A stretch of DNA of 64,000 nt from Lentzea pudingi (GTDB lineage Bacteria > Actinomycetota > Actinomycetes > Mycobacteriales > Pseudonocardiaceae): positions 1 through 64,000 of the forward strand of contig NZ_BMNC01000026.1 of assembly GCF_014646255.1 (NCBI RefSeq), written 5' to 3'. Both the position numbers and the translations under genes were made by a program. Below the pieces are notes generated by a model. The model had not been told where the DNA came from and did no database searches. It was given only the letters and a program-made list of their open reading frames with translations. Positions 25,371 through 33,447 of the stretch are shown in pieces (within the stretch, counting starts at the first letter, position 1; each line of letters opens with the position of its first letter).

Positions 25371-25470
25371 AACTGATATATCGGCCGTCCTGGCGGTTCA
25401 GTGGCGCCTGTGACCTGCTGCTTAGCAATGACTCTTTGGACTTCGTCCGCAAAAGACTCGTTGCAAAGGG
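25371..25470. repeat. Interspersed palindromic element, copy 1
   Basis: Starts with AACTGATATATCGGCC (25371-25386) and ends in a 60-bp core (25411-25470) that matches copy 2 (30643-30702) at 56 of 60 positions. The core folds as a long stem-loop: CTTAGCAAT pairs with GTTGCAAAG outside and TCTTT with AAAGA inside. It lies between the MerR and ECF sigma genes. No known repeat name is recalled. Confidence 0.8.
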
Positions 25471-25552
25471 GTGCGCGGCCGACGAAAGTTCTTCGGGTCG
25501 GATGAAAGAGCGGGCGTCCTGCCGGACATGTCCCGGGGTGGAGCAGGTGGAC

Positions 25553-26053
25553 GTGGAACCGCGCCAGACGGGCTTCGAGGCCGTCGCGCAGGAGCTGATC
25601 GAGCCGCTGCGCCGGTACCTGGCGCGGCGGACCGATGCCGCGACCGCGGACGACCTGCTGTCCGAGACGTTGCTGGTGGCCTGGCGGCGGCGCGACGACA
25701 TGCCGGCCGAACCGCTGGCGTGGGCGTACGCCGTGGCGCGCAACTGTCTTGCCAACGCGGAACGGGCGCGGCGCAGGCAGGACCGGTTGCTCGTGCGGAT
25801 CTGGCAGCTCGCGAGACCGCCCGAGCACGCGCCGGCACGTGACGACCCGGATCCGGGGCTGGCCAGAGCGCTCGCGCGGCTGTCCTCCGTGGACGCCGAG
25901 CTGATGCGGCTCTGGGCGTGGGAGGAGCTCGGCCCGGCGGAGATCGCCCAGGTGGTCGGGATGAGTGCCAACGCGGTCAGCATCCGCCTGCACCGGGCAC
26001 GCCGGAAGTTGAAGTCCCTGCTGGACGAGCAGGCGGAAGGAGAGCGGCCGTGA
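25553..26053 (+). CDS. ECF-type RNA polymerase sigma factor
   Basis: 166 aa from GTG 25553, chosen for GGAG 9 nt upstream; GTG 25547 and ATG 25502 are in-frame alternatives. Sigma region 2: LIEPLRRYLARRTDAATADDLLSET with LVAWRRRDDMPAEPLAWAYAVARN; region 4: LSSVDAELMRLWAWEEL, AQVVGMSANAVSIRLHRARRKLK. The next gene overlaps by 4 bp and encodes a single-pass membrane protein, the usual sigma/anti-sigma pair. Interspersed repeat copy 1 lies in its leader region. Confidence 0.88.
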   Translation: MEPRQTGFEAVAQELIEPLRRYLARRTDAATADDLLSETLLVAWRRRDDMPAEPLAWAYAVARNCLANAERARRRQDRLLVRIWQLARPPEHAPARDDPDPGLARALARLSSVDAELMRLWAWEELGPAEIAQVVGMSANAVSIRLHRARRKLKSLLDEQAEGERP

Positions 26054-26790
26054 CGGACGACGACCTGCGCGACCGGATGCGCCGTGCCGATCCGGCGGCC
26101 TCGGTGCGTCCGCTGCCCGAGGACGAGGTGCGGCGGCTGGTGGCCGGGGCCGCGCTCGACGGCCCGGTGGCGCCGCGGTTCTCCACGAGGAAGCTGCCCG
26201 TGCTCGTCGGGGCCGCGGCCGCGATCGCGGTGGTCGCCGGGGTGTTCGTGCTGAACAGCGGCGGGCAGCAGCAGGCGCCGCGGCCGGACGTCGCGTTGCC
26301 GACCTCGACGCAGCCCGGTCTGGAGAACGGTTCGGGGCTGCCCGACAACAGCGGCGGACGGCCCACCACCAGCGTCGCGCCGCCGACCGGCACGACCACC
26401 GTCCCGGCGCCGCCGGTCACCACCACGTCCGAGGGGCGCAAGACCACGGTCGTCGTGCTCACGGACGGGCCGGTCGATCCGGACGTGCGGTGCCGCAAGC
26501 CCGAGGCGGCGGTGCTGCGGGAACGAGCGCAGATGGCGTTCGAGGCGACGGTGCTGAAGCTCGAGGGCAACGTCGTGACGTTGCGGGTTGATCGCGCCTG
26601 GGCCGGTGAGGCCGACCTCGTCGAGGTCAGGAACACCACGAACTCGCCGATGCTGCTGGGGTTCGAGCCCGAGGTCGGCCGCAAGTACCTGGTCGCGGCG
26701 AGCGATCTGCAGGTCATGGGCTGCGGCTACAGCGGGATCGACGAGCCCGAGCTGCGGGCCGTCTACGACGAGGCGTTCCCGAAGCGCTGA
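26050..26790 (+). CDS. Single-pass membrane protein, probable anti-sigma partner
   Basis: 246 aa, GTG start overlapping the sigma stop by 4 bp. Cytosolic N-terminus of ~50 aa (DDLRDRMRRADPAASVRPLPEDEV), one membrane helix (LPVLVGAAAAIAVVAGVFVL), a Pro/Thr-rich outside linker, then a folded ~110-aa C-terminal domain (FEATVLKLEGNVVTLRVDRAW, a C-x~60-C pair). No zinc-binding HxxxCxxC is present, so it is not a ZAS-type anti-sigma factor. Anti-sigma role is inferred from position and topology. Confidence 0.75.
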   Translation: MTDDDLRDRMRRADPAASVRPLPEDEVRRLVAGAALDGPVAPRFSTRKLPVLVGAAAAIAVVAGVFVLNSGGQQQAPRPDVALPTSTQPGLENGSGLPDNSGGRPTTSVAPPTGTTTVPAPPVTTTSEGRKTTVVVLTDGPVDPDVRCRKPEAAVLRERAQMAFEATVLKLEGNVVTLRVDRAWAGEADLVEVRNTTNSPMLLGFEPEVGRKYLVAASDLQVMGCGYSGIDEPELRAVYDEAFPKR

Positions 26791-26799
26791 GACGACGAC

Positions 26800-26829
26800 G
26801 GCGATGCGCCCTGGCACGGGCGCATCGCC
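26800..26829. terminator. Hairpin between convergent genes
   Basis: GGCGATGCGCCC (26800-26811) and GGGCGCATCGCC (26818-26829) form a 12-bp perfect stem with a 6-nt loop. There is no T run on either side. It sits between the anti-sigma gene (ends 26790) and the subtilisin gene (ends 26838). Confidence 0.7.
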
Positions 26830-26837
26830 ATCTCCGC

Positions 26838-29800
26838 TTACTTCGTCAGGTAGGCGTTGATCACGGTCTGGGTGACCGAGTCACCGCCCCTGCCCACCGC
26901 CGTGGCCCGCAGCGAGACGCTGCCGCCCCTGCCCGGGTTGACGACGAACAGCGAGTCGCCGAACACGAGCGCCTTCTGCCACGTCGCGCCCTTGTCGTAG
27001 GACGCCTGCGCGGTCAGCGACCTCGTCTTGCCCTGCACCGTCAGCGGGATCCGCTGGAACCTGTGCGCGGGCAGCGTGCCGCCGAGGCCGAGCTCCGGCG
27101 TGAACCTGACCATCGACAACGGCACCTGCGTGAGGCCCGAGGTCGTGGCCGAGTCGAAGCCCCACGTCGTGGTGACCGAGGTGCTGATCGCCGCGACGCC
27201 AGAGCGGGTTGCGGTGGTGGTCAGCTCATAGCGGCCCGGGGCCGGCGGCAGCGAGAAGAACGTCTCCAGGTCGAGCGGGCGGTCCGTCGAGTCGACCACC
27301 TTGCCGCCGAGCTTCAGCACGGTCGACCCCGAGTCCACGACCGAACCGCCGGAGCGGCCCTGTCCGTCGGCGAAGAACGGCAGGCTGCCGAAGAGGATGT
27401 CGCCGTCGCGGTAGAGGCCGACACGGCGTTCGTCGGTCAGCTTCGGGCCGAAGACGCCGGTGTTGAACGTCTTCTTGTAGGTGCGGCCCGGCGTGAACTG
27501 TTCGTTCTCGGCGCTCCAGTACGCCTCGGTGGTGTCGCCGTGGTCCTGTTCGAAGCGAAGGCTCCAGGTGTTGTTGGGGGAGTGCAGGTTCAGCTTGCGG
27601 GTGTGCGGCAGCGCGTACCCGAACGCGACCCCGAACAACGGGCTGTCGCCGACCTCGGCCTGTGCGTGCAGGTAGCCGGTGCGTCCCTCGGCCGTCGCGC
27701 CCGCAGTGGCCGTGATGGTGACGAGGTCCTTGGACTTCAGCTGCTTGCGGTAACCCGTCCAGAACTTCGTGAGCGTCGTGTTCTGGTCGACGACGTGGAA
27801 CTCCTCGCGATCGGCGCCGGTGTAGGAGGCGATGACCAGCTCGTTCATCTCGCCGGACTTGCCCTCGGGGCCGACGTGCGCGGTGCTCAGGGAGCTGAGC
27901 GGCACGCCCAGCAGGCCGAAGCCGTACTCCATCTCCGGCACCTTGTGGCCGACGCGGATGTACGAGTGGCGTTCGGTCGGCTTGCCGGGCAGCCCGATGT
28001 CGACGGGCTTGGCCTGGCGGGCGTCGAGCGTGATCGTGGTGTCCGCGCCGACCTCGATGTTCGTGCCGTTGAACCAGCTGTAGTACGGGTTCGGCTGGTC
28101 GGGACGGACCCACTCGTGGCCGTTGAGCAGGTAGCGGCCCTTGGCGACGCGCAGGGTCTCCAGCCCGGTGCCGAGTCCGGCGAAGGCGCCCTTGGCTTCC
28201 CCGGTGACTCCCTGCAGGCTCGCGCCCCAGTTCGCGGCGGGCTTGCCGTCACGGCCGATCGCCTTGATCGTGAGGCTGTAGCGCTCCGGCTCGCGCGTCA
28301 CGGCCGCAGGGGTGACGACGGACTGGCCGCCGCCGCTCGCGTTGATGTACGCGCTGAACGTGCCGGACGCGTCACCGCCGAGCTTGGTGTCCGCGGTCAG
28401 CGTGGTGGTGGCCGTGCCGTGTGCGGGCACGGTCAGAGTGGCGTCCTTGAGCGTGAAGAAGCCCTGCGGTGCGGCCGTGTCGACCTCGAGCGCGAGGGTG
28501 ACGGGCTGGTCGCCTTCGTTGCGGTAGACGACGTTCTGCGTCATCGGGACGTCGTCGTGGTGCGGCCACAGCGCCGTGCCGAAGGAGACCGAGCCGGACG
28601 AGACGGTCTGCTTGACCGCCTTCGCCACGTCCGTGCGCCCGGCACCCTGCTCGAACGGGGTGTGCGCGCCGGGCTTCGCCGACGCCATCAGCGCGGCCTT
28701 GATCTGGTCGCCGCGCCAGTCCGGGTGCACCTGTGCCAGGATCGCCGCCGCACCGGCGACGTGCGGGGTGGCCATCGACGTGCCGTCGAGCGAGATGTAG
28801 CCCTCGGCGGGGCTGGGCCTGGTCTCGCCGAGCCGGCCCGCCGCCGCGGCGCCGATGCCGACGCCGGGTGCGGTGACGTCCGGCTTGACGGCGCCGTCAC
28901 CGTTGCGCGGGCCGGTGCTGGAGAAGCCCGCGAGCTTGTCGTCGCGGTCCACGGCACCGACGGTGAGGGCGGCGTCCGCACTGCCGGGCGAACCCACGGA
29001 GTTCGGGCCGGCGTTGCCCGACGCGATCACGAACAGCGTGCCGGTCTCCTGCGAGAGCCGGTTGATCAGGACCTCCATCGGGTCCAGCAACGGGCCGTCG
29101 TCGCCGCCGAGGCTCATGTTGACGACGTCCGCCTGCTGCTCGACCGCCCACTCGATGCCCGCGAGGATCCCCGACTCGTAGCCGGACCCGTCGTCGCCGA
29201 GCACCTTGCCGTCGAGGATGCGCGCGCCCGGAGCCACGCCCCGGAACTTCCCGCCCGACTTCGCCCCCGTCCCGGCCGCGATGGACGCGACGTGCGTGCC
29301 GTGCCCGACGCGGTCCTGGTTGTCGGGGGAGTCGGTGAAGTTCTTCTCCGCGACCTCCTGCGTGACGAGGTCGGGATGGGTGTTGTCGACGCCGGTGTCC
29401 AGCACGGCGATCTTCACGCCCTTGCCGTCGAACCCGGCCTGCCACGCCTGCGGCGCGCCGATCTGGGCGGTGCTGCGGTCGAGCGCGGCCTTGTGCACCG
29501 CGTCCAGCCAGACCGTGGTCTTCGCGACGCGGTTGAGGCTGCCGGCCAGCGACTTCCACACGTCCGGCGCGGTCTTGGGTGTCACCGTGACGGCGTCCAC
29601 GCCGATGCGGCTGAACGACCGCGCGCTCGGCAGACCGGAGCCAGCCGACACGAGCACCCCGAGACCCTGGCGCTTCGCGTACTCGGGCCGGCTCAGGAGG
29701 GCGAGGTCGAACAGCCGCCGGTCCACCCGGCCCTCGGTGATCAACGGCTCCACGTCGGCCGGCACGGCGTAGTGGTGCGCGCCGTCCTCTCTCGTGGACA

Positions 29801-30017
29801 CCATGATGTGCTCGCGCCCCGGAGCGGGCTTGAACTGGACCGGCTTGCCCTTGGCGTCGGTCAGCACCTGGTCGCCCGTGATGAGGGTGATCCACTGCTG
29901 CTGGACGGACGTGCCTGCCTTGGCCGTGCCGGCGGTGGTCGCCGAGGCGGGGGTGGCGCCGCTCAGGGCTGTGGCCAGCACGAGGCCGGCCACGGCGAGG
30001 GGGAGATGAGGTTTCAA
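26838..30017 (-). CDS. Large secreted subtilisin-like serine peptidase (S8), copy 1
   Basis: 1059 aa. Signal peptide (residues 1-27, ...ALSGATPASA) and a ~160-aa propeptide-like region (QWITLITGDQVL...). Catalytic domain with Asp207 (AVLDTGVD), His239 (GHGTHVA), Asn335 (ASGNAG) and Ser414 (DGTSMATPHVAG). Residues ~440-1059 form several beta-rich C-terminal domains. No LPxTG or membrane anchor, so it is released or cell-wall associated. Paralog of the gene at 40727-43810, with the same domain order. Divergent from the HIT gene (104-bp shared promoter region). Confidence 0.95.
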   Translation of the reverse strand: MKPHLPLAVAGLVLATALSGATPASATTAGTAKAGTSVQQQWITLITGDQVLTDAKGKPVQFKPAPGREHIMVSTREDGAHHYAVPADVEPLITEGRVDRRLFDLALLSRPEYAKRQGLGVLVSAGSGLPSARSFSRIGVDAVTVTPKTAPDVWKSLAGSLNRVAKTTVWLDAVHKAALDRSTAQIGAPQAWQAGFDGKGVKIAVLDTGVDNTHPDLVTQEVAEKNFTDSPDNQDRVGHGTHVASIAAGTGAKSGGKFRGVAPGARILDGKVLGDDGSGYESGILAGIEWAVEQQADVVNMSLGGDDGPLLDPMEVLINRLSQETGTLFVIASGNAGPNSVGSPGSADAALTVGAVDRDDKLAGFSSTGPRNGDGAVKPDVTAPGVGIGAAAAGRLGETRPSPAEGYISLDGTSMATPHVAGAAAILAQVHPDWRGDQIKAALMASAKPGAHTPFEQGAGRTDVAKAVKQTVSSGSVSFGTALWPHHDDVPMTQNVVYRNEGDQPVTLALEVDTAAPQGFFTLKDATLTVPAHGTATTTLTADTKLGGDASGTFSAYINASGGGQSVVTPAAVTREPERYSLTIKAIGRDGKPAANWGASLQGVTGEAKGAFAGLGTGLETLRVAKGRYLLNGHEWVRPDQPNPYYSWFNGTNIEVGADTTITLDARQAKPVDIGLPGKPTERHSYIRVGHKVPEMEYGFGLLGVPLSSLSTAHVGPEGKSGEMNELVIASYTGADREEFHVVDQNTTLTKFWTGYRKQLKSKDLVTITATAGATAEGRTGYLHAQAEVGDSPLFGVAFGYALPHTRKLNLHSPNNTWSLRFEQDHGDTTEAYWSAENEQFTPGRTYKKTFNTGVFGPKLTDERRVGLYRDGDILFGSLPFFADGQGRSGGSVVDSGSTVLKLGGKVVDSTDRPLDLETFFSLPPAPGRYELTTTATRSGVAAISTSVTTTWGFDSATTSGLTQVPLSMVRFTPELGLGGTLPAHRFQRIPLTVQGKTRSLTAQASYDKGATWQKALVFGDSLFVVNPGRGGSVSLRATAVGRGGDSVTQTVINAYLTK

Positions 30018-30121
30018 CGGAGGCCTCTCCTAGGGACGGACAACTCCTCGGCGGGATATGTCCGTCACCGCGCCCCGATATTTCGCAACGGCAACTGTCA
30101 ACAGTCCGGTACAGCTGGACC

Positions 30122-30610
30122 ATGACCACACGCGTGCGGCTGAACTCCGACGACTACCTCGCGCTCGCCCGCCGGGCCTGCTTCGTCTGCGAGCTCCTCT
30201 CCGGCAACCCGGACTACCCGCACCACGTCGCCTACCGGGATGAGGTCGCGATCGTCTTCGCGAGCAGGTTCCCCTCGGTCGTCGGCCACTTCCTGGTGGC
30301 GCCGGTCGACCACCGCGAGCACGCCGTCGACGACTTCACCCCCGACGAGTACGCGGCGATCCAACGGATCGTGCACCGGGCCGGCACGGCGTTGAGCTCG
30401 CTGCTGCCCACCGAGCGGCTCTACGTGTTGTCGCTCGGTAGCCAGCAGGCCAACCGGCACGTCCACTGGCACCTCGCGCCGTTGCCGCCGGGGGTGCCCT
30501 ACGAAGATCAGCAGATCGCCGTTTTCGAGGCTTCTCGCGGTGTCCTCGATCTGCCTGACGACGAAGTCGCAGACCTGGCGCGGCGGCTCGGCGAACGCAT
30601 GGCCAACTGA
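30122..30610 (+). CDS. HIT-family nucleotide hydrolase/transferase
   Basis: 162 aa. Histidine-triad motif in NRHVHWHLAPLP (H-V-H-W-H), with VGHFLVAPVDHREH upstream, as in HIT proteins that act on nucleoside phosphoramidates or dinucleoside polyphosphates. A CFVC pair near residue 20 is common in HIT proteins that bind zinc. Cytosolic. The stop codon TGA forms part of the AACTGA at the left end of interspersed repeat copy 2. Confidence 0.92.
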   Translation: MTTRVRLNSDDYLALARRACFVCELLSGNPDYPHHVAYRDEVAIVFASRFPSVVGHFLVAPVDHREHAVDDFTPDEYAAIQRIVHRAGTALSSLLPTERLYVLSLGSQQANRHVHWHLAPLPPGVPYEDQQIAVFEASRGVLDLPDDEVADLARRLGERMAN

Positions 30611-30702
30611 TATATCGGCCAATATATTAGTTTGCGCCGCGTTGACCTGCTGCTTAGCAATGAGTCTTTTGACTTCGTCCGCAAAAGAGCCGTTGCAAAG
30701 GG
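30605..30702. repeat. Interspersed palindromic element, copy 2
   Basis: Begins with AACTGATATATCGGCC (30605-30620); this end is itself an imperfect inverted repeat with ATATATTAGTTT (30622-30633). Core 30643-30702 matches copy 1 at 56/60. Stem-loop: CTTAGCAAT (30653-30661) with GTTGCAAAG (30692-30700), inner TCTTTTG (30665-30671) with CAAAAGA (30682-30688). It fills the gap between two convergent genes exactly (HIT stop inside its left end, GNAT stop right after it). Confidence 0.82.
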
Positions 30703-31191
30703 TCAGGGGAGGCGGAGGAGCCAGCGGACCTCGCCGCCGTGGACCTCGTCGGTGGGGGTGAGGCCGGCGGAGGTGGCGGCGGAGGCGGAGGCGTGGTGGT
30801 CCGGGTGGACGTGCGCGATCACGGCGCGGACTGGTTGGGTGACCAGCCAGGTGACGAGGCCCTGGGCTGCTTCCCGCGCGATGCCGCGGCCCTGCCACGG
30901 CGTGCCGACGACCCACGCGATCTCGGCCGTGTGGTCGGCGAGGGTGATCGTGGCCTGGACGGTGCCCACGAGCGAGTCGGCGTCGCGGAGGCGGATCACC
31001 CAGTTCAGCCACCGGACGGCCGGGTCGGGGGAGCCTGCGGCCAGACGTTCGTAGCGGGATTTGAGTGCGTCCTCGGTGAGCGGGGTGCCGCCGGTGAACG
31101 TGTGGAGGGCCGGGTCCGAGAGCACGGTGGCCATCTCGGACGCGTGCTCGGGCTGCAGCGGCAGCAGGTCCAGGCGGCTGGTGGTGATCAT
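30703..31191 (-). CDS. GNAT-family N-acetyltransferase
   Basis: 162 aa. RimJ/RimL-type GNAT: TSRLDLLPLQPEHASEM at the N-terminus, WVIRLRDADSLVGTVQATI and the acetyl-CoA-binding AWVVGTPWQGRGIAREAAQGL (Q-x-x-G-x-A). C-terminal HVHPDHHASASAATSAGL is typical of the side that contacts the substrate. Substrate unknown. Its ATG overlaps the stop of the upstream TetR gene by 4 bp; the two form a unit. Confidence 0.9.
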   Translation of the reverse strand: MITTSRLDLLPLQPEHASEMATVLSDPALHTFTGGTPLTEDALKSRYERLAAGSPDPAVRWLNWVIRLRDADSLVGTVQATITLADHTAEIAWVVGTPWQGRGIAREAAQGLVTWLVTQPVRAVIAHVHPDHHASASAATSAGLTPTDEVHGGEVRWLLRLP

Positions 31192-31790
31192 CGCGAGTCG
31201 GGCCGGTGGCGGTGCAGGAAGGCCGCGACGAGGTCGTCGGTGAAGGACCGGGGAACCGGGGTGCCGGTCACCAGGACCCGGTAGTGGATCGGGCCGAGCA
31301 GGTGGTCCAGCGCCGCGTCGACGTCGATGTCCGCGGGGAGGTCACCGCGTTCGATCGCGCGGTGCAGGGGGAGGCGGTCGCGGGCGCGTTGGGCGCTGAG
31401 GTGGTCGTCGCGCAGGCGGGTGGCCAGCTGGGGGTCGTGCTGGGCCTGGCCCGTCAGGGCGCGGAAGACGGCGCCGGGGTCCGAGGTGGTGAGGAACTCG
31501 GCCAGGTTCGCCAGGTGCGTTCGGAGGTCGGTGGCCAGGTCGCCGGTGTCGGGCGGGGTGAGGTGTTCGGCCATGTCCTCGGTGAACGCTTCCAGGAGCA
31601 CGTCGACCTTGGACGGCCACCAGCGGTAGATCGTCTGCTTCGCGACGCCGGCTCTGGCCGCGATGCCCTCGATCGTCACGCCGGCGAAGCCCCGTTCGGC
31701 CAGCAGGTCGTCTGCCGCCTCCAGGACTGCCCGACGGGCTTCCTCGCTGCGACCGTGCCGGTTCCCGCGATGCGTGGTGCTGCTCTCCAT
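31188..31790 (-). CDS. TetR-family transcriptional regulator
   Basis: 200 aa. N-terminal TetR helix-turn-helix: ARRAVLEAADDLLAERGFAGVTIEGIAARAGVAKQTIYRWW, followed by a C-terminal ligand domain (VFRALTGQAQHDPQLATRLRDD, ALDHLLGPIHYRVLVTG) of the TetR_C_16-like type. Coupled to the GNAT gene by a 4-bp overlap and divergent from the methyltransferase gene; the 22-bp palindrome between them is its likely operator. Confidence 0.92.
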   Translation of the reverse strand: MESSTTHRGNRHGRSEEARRAVLEAADDLLAERGFAGVTIEGIAARAGVAKQTIYRWWPSKVDVLLEAFTEDMAEHLTPPDTGDLATDLRTHLANLAEFLTTSDPGAVFRALTGQAQHDPQLATRLRDDHLSAQRARDRLPLHRAIERGDLPADIDVDAALDHLLGPIHYRVLVTGTPVPRSFTDDLVAAFLHRHRPDSR

Positions 31791-31828
31791 CGCCCACCTC
31801 CCGGAGGCGTACTTTAGCCAGGGCTAGG

Positions 31829-31850
31829 CTAGACGCGACGTTGCGTCTAG
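31829..31850. promoter_or_regulatory. 22-bp palindromic operator candidate (TetR)
   Basis: CTAGACGC (31829-31836) and GCGTCTAG (31843-31850) flank GACGTT, giving a near-perfect 22-bp dyad. It sits in the 69-bp gap between the divergent TetR and methyltransferase genes, 10 bp before the methyltransferase ATG, where binding would block both promoters. Confidence 0.68.
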
Positions 31851-31859
31851 TCTGGCGCC

Positions 31860-32501
31860 ATGACCATCACTTTGCACGCACCGCGGGTTCGCGGGGTTCT
31901 TGATCGGTTGTTCGGTGCGGCTGGGGGTGATGACGACTTCGAGGCGCCTTGGGACGTTGTGCGCACGGGGAGTGCGCAGGAGCGCGCGGACGCGTTGGCC
32001 GGGGTGTACATGCCCATCTCGGCCAGCGGCGGGGAGTTGCTCTACGGGTTGGTGAGGTCGGCGCGGCCGGAGGTCGTCGTCGAGTTCGGCACGTCGTTCG
32101 GGATCTCGACGCTGCACCTGGCGGCGGCCGTCGCGGACAACGGGCGTGGGCACGTCTACGGGACGGAGATGTCGGCGGAGAAGGTCGCCGCCGCGCGGGC
32201 CAACCTCGACGAGGCCGGGCTCGGTGGTGTCGTGACGATCCTGCCGGGGGACGCGCGGCGCACGCTGGCTGATCTGGCCGGGCCGATCGGGCTGGTGTTG
32301 CTCGACGGCTGGAAGGAGCTGTGCCTGCCGGTGTTGCGCGACCTCGAGCCGCGGCTCGCACCCGGTGCGCTCGTCGTCGCCGACGACATCGACCAGGAGT
32401 CGATGGCCGGCTACCTCGAATACGTGCGGGATCCGGCGAACGGGTACGTCAGCGTCGCGTTTCCCGTGGAGGACGGCATGGAGATCAGCTGCCGGGCCTG
32501 A
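31860..32501 (+). CDS. SAM-dependent O-methyltransferase-like protein
   Basis: 213 aa. Class I Rossmann methyltransferase: motif I VVVEFGTSFGISTLHLAAA, then GTEMSAEKVAAARANLDEAGL, ILPGDARRTL, LVLLDGWKELCLPVL and VVADDIDQE. The layout matches CCoAOMT-type O-methyltransferases (DG/DD acidic residues in metal position). Acceptor unknown. Likely repressed by the divergent TetR. Overlaps the convergent TetR gene at its 3' end by 17 bp. Confidence 0.88.
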   Translation: MTITLHAPRVRGVLDRLFGAAGGDDDFEAPWDVVRTGSAQERADALAGVYMPISASGGELLYGLVRSARPEVVVEFGTSFGISTLHLAAAVADNGRGHVYGTEMSAEKVAAARANLDEAGLGGVVTILPGDARRTLADLAGPIGLVLLDGWKELCLPVLRDLEPRLAPGALVVADDIDQESMAGYLEYVRDPANGYVSVAFPVEDGMEISCRA

Positions 32502-33099
32502 TCGGCTCGGTGCAGCGCAGCGCCAGCGAGGCGGCGGTGCGCATCGCGGCCTGCGTCGCCTCGAAGGCGTCGCCGCGTTCGAGGCTGGTGGCCGTCGCGG
32601 CGCTGATCGCACCCATCAGCGCGCCGACCAGGGCGGCCGCGGTGACCTCGTCGAGGGCGTAGGCGTCGCGCAGGGCCTTGGCGATGCGGGTCTGCGCGGT
32701 GAACGTCGTGTGGAGCACTCGTGCCTGCACGGACGGGGCCGTCACCACCAGGCGTGCGCGGAGTGCGGCGAGGCCGGCCGGCAGGTCGTGCTCGGCGGCG
32801 CTGGTGATCATCCGGTCCGCGGCCGTGGCGAGCGCGTCGCGCAGGGGAGTGCCGGGGGAGCGTTCCTCGATGGCGCGCACGGCCAGGGTGATGCGTCTGG
32901 TGCTGTCGGCCAGCAGCACGTCCTCCTTGGTGGGGAAGTGCAGGAAGAACGTGCGTTTGCTGACGTCGGCGGCGTCGGTGATGTCCGCGATGCTCGTCTC
33001 GTCGTAGCCGCGTTCGGTGAAGAGCCGCACTGCCGCGGCCATGAGGGCTTGGCGGGTGACCTGCTTCTTGCGTTCGCGGCGTCCTGGATCGACTGGCAC
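32485..33099 (-). CDS. TetR-family transcriptional regulator
   Basis: 204 aa, GTG start. TetR HTH: TRQALMAAAVRLFTERGYDETSIADITDAADVSKRTFFLHF, then the ligand-binding domain (DRMITSAAEHDLPAGLAALRARLVV, AAALVGALMGAISAAT). The T-F-F-L-H-F after the HTH recognition helix is typical of AcrR-like members. An inverted repeat (33111-33135) just upstream is a likely autoregulatory operator; the target on the other side now looks decayed. Confidence 0.9.
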   Translation of the reverse strand: MPVDPGRRERKKQVTRQALMAAAVRLFTERGYDETSIADITDAADVSKRTFFLHFPTKEDVLLADSTRRITLAVRAIEERSPGTPLRDALATAADRMITSAAEHDLPAGLAALRARLVVTAPSVQARVLHTTFTAQTRIAKALRDAYALDEVTAAALVGALMGAISAATATSLERGDAFEATQAAMRTAASLALRCTEPIRPGS

Positions 33100-33110
33100 G
33101 TGCCGATCTT

Positions 33111-33144
33111 AGTGCATCTAGCTAATCAATGCACTCGGTATAAT
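33111..33144. promoter_or_regulatory. Inverted repeat and consensus -10 upstream of TetR
   Basis: AGTGCAT (33111-33117) and ATGCACT (33129-33135) form an 11-bp-spaced inverted repeat 12 bp from the TetR start. Beside it on the + strand is a perfect TATAAT (33139-33144), rare in this GC-rich DNA. It points into a region without an intact gene. Confidence 0.5.
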
Positions 33145-33159
33145 GATGAACCAAATGTA

Positions 33160-33403
33160 ATGGAGAACCGCTCAGCGAGGCGGAGCTCGACGTCGTCGCC
33201 GTGAGGCTGAAGGACACGTTCGCGGTGAGTCACTGGGCCGCCGTGCACCGCGCGTCGACGGCGGCGGCCCGTGAACCGTCGCCGCACTCGGCACCCTGGA
33301 GATGGACGATCCGTTCGACATGGTGACGACGGCGCTCGGCGGCGCACTCGGTTTGACGAGCCGGGTGGACGTCGAGGCCGTCGTCAACGCTCAGTTGGAC
33401 TGA
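33160..33403 (+). pseudogene. Probable decayed gene remnant
   Basis: In one frame from ~33168 the sequence reads LSEAELDVVAVRLKDTFAV, then in another frame from 33302 MDDPFDMVTTALGGALGL and VDVEAVVNAQLD to a stop at 33403. Both parts look protein-like but are in different frames, and no single frame spans them. It sits behind a TATAAT box next to a TetR gene, so it may be the former TetR target. Family not recognised. The 348-bp gap 33100-33447 holds only this, the operator and the palindrome at 33399. Confidence 0.4.
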
Positions 33404-33438
33404 TGTGTCGCTTCCGGACCGATGTATCGGATATCAGT
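33399..33438. repeat. Possible relic of the interspersed element
   Basis: ACTGAT (33399-33404) and ATCAGT (33433-33438) bound a ~40-bp dyad with an inner CCGATGTATCGG (33419-33430). The ACTGAT(A/G)T(A/G)TC start is shared with the left ends of the elements at 25371 and 30605, but the 60-bp core is absent. It lies just 3' of the RNase D gene and may act as its terminator. Confidence 0.4.
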
Positions 33439-33447
33439 CGGGCTCCG

